Assembly (NCBI GenBank): GCA_964569815.1
Contig: CAZMUN010000045.1
Span: forward strand, 1-8,298
Source of the DNA: CAZMUN01 sp964569815
GTDB taxonomy: Archaea; Iainarchaeota; Iainarchaeia; Iainarchaeales; GCA-2688035
Length of the DNA stretch: 8,298 nucleotides
Reading direction: 5' to 3'
Position numbers and translations under genes: made by a program. The notes beneath the pieces are model-generated. The model was not told the origin of the DNA and searched no databases. It saw only the letters and a list, made by a program, of their open reading frames with translations. Shown piece after piece: positions 4,912 to 8,298 of this stretch (position 1 is the first letter of the stretch; the number at the start of each line of letters is the position of its first letter).

Positions 4912-6686
4912 AGATACTGTTAACCTCTTTTACAGTGCAACCGTTCTATGCCTACTCGCTCTACCTATTAAGAACCGCTCTAGTGAAAAGCCCTTTTTTC
5001 AAAAATTCTGAAGTGGTTGTAAAAGAGTTTGACTTCTATGAAAACCAGGTGGATTCTTTGCGGATGGATGGCTTTCTAGAGTTTTCCAGCCAAATAAAGA
5101 AAATTGTTCCCCAAATCATTTGTTTTAGTCTAAATGCTTGGAACGAAAAAGTAACGGTCAGTGCAATAAAGCTATGCAAGCAACTGGACAGCAATGTAAA
5201 AGTTTTTGTAGGCGGACCAGGCTTCATAAGCGAAAGATACTGTAGGCAATTTCTTCAGTGCCACAAAGAAGTAGACCTTGTTTTCCGTGGTGATGTAGAA
5301 GTTGGAGCCGTTGAAGCAATAAAGAAATTTGAAGACAAAAAGGCACTTAAGAAGATAAATGGCATTGGCTTTCGCGATGGAAAAAAAGCCATACTAACCG
5401 AAACCAAGGAAGCTAGCGAGCTTTTATCTCCTTACCTGTCAGATGACTTTTGCCTTAAGGTAGTAAAGAACGTTGCATTGATTGAAACATACCGTGGCTG
5501 CATGCAAAATTGCAGCTATTGCTTGTGGTCCAAAAGAAAAAGAAAAGTAAAAGAGTGGCCTGTAATAGAAGCCGAACTAGACAAAATCATTGAAAGAAGG
5601 GTACCCCACGCATTTTTCATTGATCCCTACCTTGGGTATAACAAGGAAACCGCGCTTAAAATACTCAAACACGTCTCTGAGAAAAACAAGGGAACACAAT
5701 TCGGTGGATTTCTCAACCTTTTTTATGTGGATGAAAATTTTTGCCAATGGCTTAAGAAAGCCGGTTTTTTGATTGCAAACGTTGGTGTTCAAACGGTTTC
5801 TGAAAGAGGGTTAAAATCCGCGAAAAGAGTGACTCTGGTAAAAGCCATTGAAGAAAAGATAGGGCTGCTAAAAAGGCATGGGCTGGAACCCCGTTCAATT
5901 GACCTGATTTATGGTCTTCCCTCTGAAAACCACGCGCTTTTCAAAAAAGGCGTTGATGTAGTTTACCGGTTTGGAAAAGAACGGCTTTTTATTCACGGCC
6001 TAATGGTTTTGCCTGGGAGTGAGTACTATGAGAACAGCGAAAAGCATGGTCTAAAGTCTTTGAACGAGCCTCCCTGGGGGCTGATTGAAAACAAGACATA
6101 CTCCTTAAAAGACGTGGTTTTGTCAAAAAAGCTCCACATTGGCCACGAACTGGTGGCCAAAAAAATGCCAATAAGCTTTGATATAACTGTTGAACTGTCT
6201 GGCAAAAACCCCTCTGACTTGATGGAAGAAGCTGGCTTTGCTTTGGTGGAAAAATGTTTTGTGAACACCGATTTTGATGTATTCGATTTTTCAAGAAAAA
6301 TGAAAGGCTATGATGATGGGTTTAGAAAAGACTTGGTGCAGTTCATTTATGGCATATGGAAAAGGCACTACCCGCAAAAGCTAAGGCAAAGAATGTTAGA
6401 GCTCTTAGATTTTGAAAGCGTTAACTATTTTTTGGACTACTTTAGCAGCCGCTACGCCCACAACGATTACTCTTTCATTCCACTGTCGCTTACTTTTTCT
6501 TCAAGGAAGAAAAGGTTTAAGGTTACAAAAACAGCCTACTTGAAGTTCTTGAAAGACAGCCTGGATTCTATTCCGGCCTATAGCTATCGCGTTGACAAGG
6601 TAAGGAATTTGAATGATTTGAAAACCCTTCCAAAAAAACAGGTGCGTCTAACAGACATTGCCTCTTACAAAAAGCCTGCTCACTAG
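4908..6686 (+). CDS. B12-binding-domain radical SAM enzyme
   Basis: This 592-residue protein starts at GTG 4908. Residues 1 to about 175 form a cobalamin-binding-type Rossmann domain: VKILLTSF opens it, CFSLNAWN (72-79) and VFVGGPGF (99-106) follow, and VDLVFRGDVEVGAVEAI (122-138) matches the usual 'DyvvrGegE' segment. There is no DxHxxG motif, so any cobalamin would be bound without the His ligand, as in several members of this class. The radical SAM core carries ETYRGCMQNCSYC, with cluster Cys at 198, 202 and 205, and DLIYGLP (332-338) late in the barrel. About 170 residues at the end form an extension of unrecognised type. Relatives methylate unactivated carbons or rearrange rings, in RiPPs, lipids or tetrapyrroles. 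It overlaps the amidohydrolase by 4 bases, so both probably act in one pathway. The family is certain, the reaction unknown. Confidence 0.87.
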   Translation: MKILLTSFTVQPFYAYSLYLLRTALVKSPFFKNSEVVVKEFDFYENQVDSLRMDGFLEFSSQIKKIVPQIICFSLNAWNEKVTVSAIKLCKQLDSNVKVFVGGPGFISERYCRQFLQCHKEVDLVFRGDVEVGAVEAIKKFEDKKALKKINGIGFRDGKKAILTETKEASELLSPYLSDDFCLKVVKNVALIETYRGCMQNCSYCLWSKRKRKVKEWPVIEAELDKIIERRVPHAFFIDPYLGYNKETALKILKHVSEKNKGTQFGGFLNLFYVDENFCQWLKKAGFLIANVGVQTVSERGLKSAKRVTLVKAIEEKIGLLKRHGLEPRSIDLIYGLPSENHALFKKGVDVVYRFGKERLFIHGLMVLPGSEYYENSEKHGLKSLNEPPWGLIENKTYSLKDVVLSKKLHIGHELVAKKMPISFDITVELSGKNPSDLMEEAGFALVEKCFVNTDFDVFDFSRKMKGYDDGFRKDLVQFIYGIWKRHYPQKLRQRMLELLDFESVNYFLDYFSSRYAHNDYSFIPLSLTFSSRKKRFKVTKTAYLKFLKDSLDSIPAYSYRVDKVRNLNDLKTLPKKQVRLTDIASYKKPAH

Positions 6687-6697
6687 ATGGCAAGGCT

Positions 6698-8298
6698 TCA
6701 GGAGTAACTGATTTTTTTAATATGGTGTGCGGCCTTTATAGTTTTTTCCAAAGGCTTCCATTTGTTGGCAATCTTCATTTCTTCAAGCTCTTTGTTTAAT
6801 GACAGCCCTGAGTCTTTTTTCTTTTTCCAAATATCTGAATTTAGTGCAACCAGTTCTTCTGTTTCAAACCCAAGGCTTTCTTCAAGTTTTTTGCCTTCTT
6901 TTGGAAACTCTGTTGAATGAATGTCGCCACCCCAAATGCGATCGTAAAGCAATTGCGTTATGAAAGGATTGATTGGCGCCAAAAGCTTTAGCATTGTGCA
7001 AAAGCAGTGGCTAAGCGTATGAATTGCGGCCTGCTGGTCCTCTTCACTAAACTCGCCCTCGTTGTTGTATGCCCTAGATTTAACCATTTCAAGGTAATGA
7101 GATGCAAACTCGTTCCAAAGAAAACTCTTTATTCTCACAGAAGGGTTATGGAAGTCGTATTTTTTATACTGTTTTCTGGTATAGGCCACCAAGTCATTAA
7201 GTTCTTTTAGAATCCATTTGTCTACAACCCATAGATGTGGATTCAGGTCCCTCTTCTTCTCGAAATTTGAAATAAACCTGCCAATATTCCAAAGCTTTGT
7301 TAGGGTCTTAGAAGCCCCCTGAATGCGTTCAAAAGAGCACCTGAAATCGGTTTTTTCTAGGTTTCCCTCGGTTGCAGCCCAAAGCCTAAACGCCTCTGCT
7401 CCAAACTTGTCAAGAATCTCTTTTGGGTCGATAACGTTTCCCTTGGACTTGCTCATTTTAATGCCATTGTCATCAACAATGTGATAGTTAACCCAAATGT
7501 CTCTAAAAATCGGGTCCTTAACCAAAAGCGACCCCTTTAGAAGCGTGTAATAAAGCCAAGTTCTCACAATCTCTTTTCCTTGGGGCCTAAGCGTGCACGG
7601 CTTGTTTTTTTCAAAAAAACCTTGGTTTCTTGAATACCCTAAAATGTAAAGCGGGCTGTTCGAGGAGTCAAACCAAGTGTCAAACACCCTTTTCTCGCCT
7701 ACGAAATCTTTTTCGCCGCACTTTGGGCATTTTTCTATCGGTGGCTTTTCTTTCCAAGGCCTATAGTACTTTCCAGGCTCGGGGAGAATGACCTCGTTAC
7801 ATTTTTTGCAATACCACAAAGGAATTTCCGTGGCATAATACCTTCGCCTTGAAATTGGCCAGTCAGTACTAATGGAGTCAATCCAGTTGAGAAGTATTTG
7901 CCTGCTTTTCGGAGAAAAGAAGTTTAGCTTTTTTGCAATCGCCCTCATCTCGTCCTTAAACTCTAGCTGCTTCAAATAAAACTCCTTCATGGCAATGAAT
8001 TCAATCTGGTCCTTGCTTCTCTCACAAACAGGCGTCCTATGGACAGTATCCTTTTGGCCTACAAGCAACCCCTCTTCCCTAAGCTTGTCTATTATCTTCT
8101 CCCTGGCTTCCACTATCTTTAACCCTTTCAAAAAGCCAGCGTTTTCATTCATCGTCCCATCGGCATTAATAGCGATAACAGGCTTCAAACCCGTTTCCCT
8201 GAAAAACCTTATGTCCGAAAGGTCTCCAGCAGAACACATCATAACCAATCCTGTTCCCTTTTCAATCTCAGCGATAGGATGTGCCTTGATGGGAACCT
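6698..8298 (-). CDS. valS: Valyl-tRNA synthetase, C-terminal two thirds (5' end outside window)
   Basis: This class I aminoacyl-tRNA synthetase joins valine to tRNA-Val in the cytoplasm. The frame is open to the right edge; 16 residues before the TTG at 8248 still read as ValRS (VPIKAHPIAEIEKGTG), so the start lies outside and 532 residues are visible. They begin at the end of the CP1 editing domain (GTGLVMMCSAGD). Next come DWPISRRRYYATEIPLWYC, a zinc-knuckle pair (YCKKC and KCPKCG), VFDTWFDSSNSPL, and the catalytic KMSKSKGNVIDP. The anticodon-binding helical domain follows, beginning near WAATEGNLEKTDFRCSFERIQGASK. The bacterial C-terminal coiled coil is absent, consistent with the archaeal type. 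The HIGH motif would be in the missing N-terminal part. The gene converges on the plus-strand operon with 11 bases between stops and is probably unrelated to its function. No truncation or missing key residue is seen in the visible part. Confidence 0.95.
   Translation of the reverse strand, partial: VPIKAHPIAEIEKGTGLVMMCSAGDLSDIRFFRETGLKPVIAINADGTMNENAGFLKGLKIVEAREKIIDKLREEGLLVGQKDTVHRTPVCERSKDQIEFIAMKEFYLKQLEFKDEMRAIAKKLNFFSPKSRQILLNWIDSISTDWPISRRRYYATEIPLWYCKKCNEVILPEPGKYYRPWKEKPPIEKCPKCGEKDFVGEKRVFDTWFDSSNSPLYILGYSRNQGFFEKNKPCTLRPQGKEIVRTWLYYTLLKGSLLVKDPIFRDIWVNYHIVDDNGIKMSKSKGNVIDPKEILDKFGAEAFRLWAATEGNLEKTDFRCSFERIQGASKTLTKLWNIGRFISNFEKKRDLNPHLWVVDKWILKELNDLVAYTRKQYKKYDFHNPSVRIKSFLWNEFASHYLEMVKSRAYNNEGEFSEEDQQAAIHTLSHCFCTMLKLLAPINPFITQLLYDRIWGGDIHSTEFPKEGKKLEESLGFETEELVALNSDIWKKKKDSGLSLNKELEEMKIANKWKPLEKTIKAAHHIKKISYS
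6712..6718 (+). terminator. Poly-T tract ending the plus-strand operon
   Basis: A run of seven T lies 26 bases after the B12 radical SAM stop, inside the last codons of convergent valS. It could serve as a hairpin-less archaeal terminator for the plus-strand transcript. Convergent stops are only 11 bases apart, so overlapping transcript ends are expected. Confidence 0.35.

Noticed and set aside
5989..6294. Minus-strand ORFs inside the B12 radical SAM gene
   Set aside because: Shadows of the coding strand with no family resemblance.
1..8298. CRISPR arrays, tRNA or rRNA genes
   Set aside because: No regularly spaced direct repeats, tRNA-like cloverleaf or rRNA segment was recognised on either strand.

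Overview
The window looks archaeal, probably from an uncultured, moderately AT-rich lineage; the phylum cannot be fixed from the sequence alone. The main evidence is the C-terminal part of an archaeal-type valyl-tRNA synthetase on the minus strand. Supporting evidence is TATA-like boxes, poly-T terminators without hairpins, an apparently leaderless start, and Shine-Dalgarno (SD) sites matching the archaeal 16S tail.

Layout. Positions 1-740 hold the 3' part of an IS5-like DDE transposase that runs off the left edge. Positions 741-1060 are mostly non-coding, with a compound hairpin (808-853), a 12-bp palindrome (916-927), TATA-like boxes and a possible 41-codon ORF (943-1068) ending in a Cys-rich tail. 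A tight plus-strand set follows: a radical SAM/SPASM enzyme (1061-2092), a five-bladed beta-propeller protein related to GH43/GH130 glycosidases (2095-3054), an isochorismatase/nicotinamidase-type cysteine hydrolase (3051-3752), and a 14-residue ORF with three cysteines behind the best SD site in the window (3781-3825). A T-rich tract with a TATA-like element (3826-3867) then separates a second pair: a compact metal-dependent amidohydrolase (3868-4911) overlapping by 4 bp a B12-binding-domain radical SAM enzyme (4908-6686). Convergent valS (6698-8298) closes the window and is cut by its right edge.

Interpretation. A SPASM radical SAM enzyme, a B12-domain radical SAM enzyme, two amide or ring hydrolases and a propeller protein beside a tiny, strongly initiated Cys-rich peptide resemble a ribosomally made, modified peptide (RiPP) or peptide-derived cofactor pathway. 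PQQ and mycofactocin are analogies for the logic only, not homology claims. The peptide MPIAKKFTCVQCCS is the best precursor candidate; the 41-codon ORF ending ESCYCG is a weaker second one. The substrate assignment is inference; the enzyme families and the operon-like spacing are seen directly.
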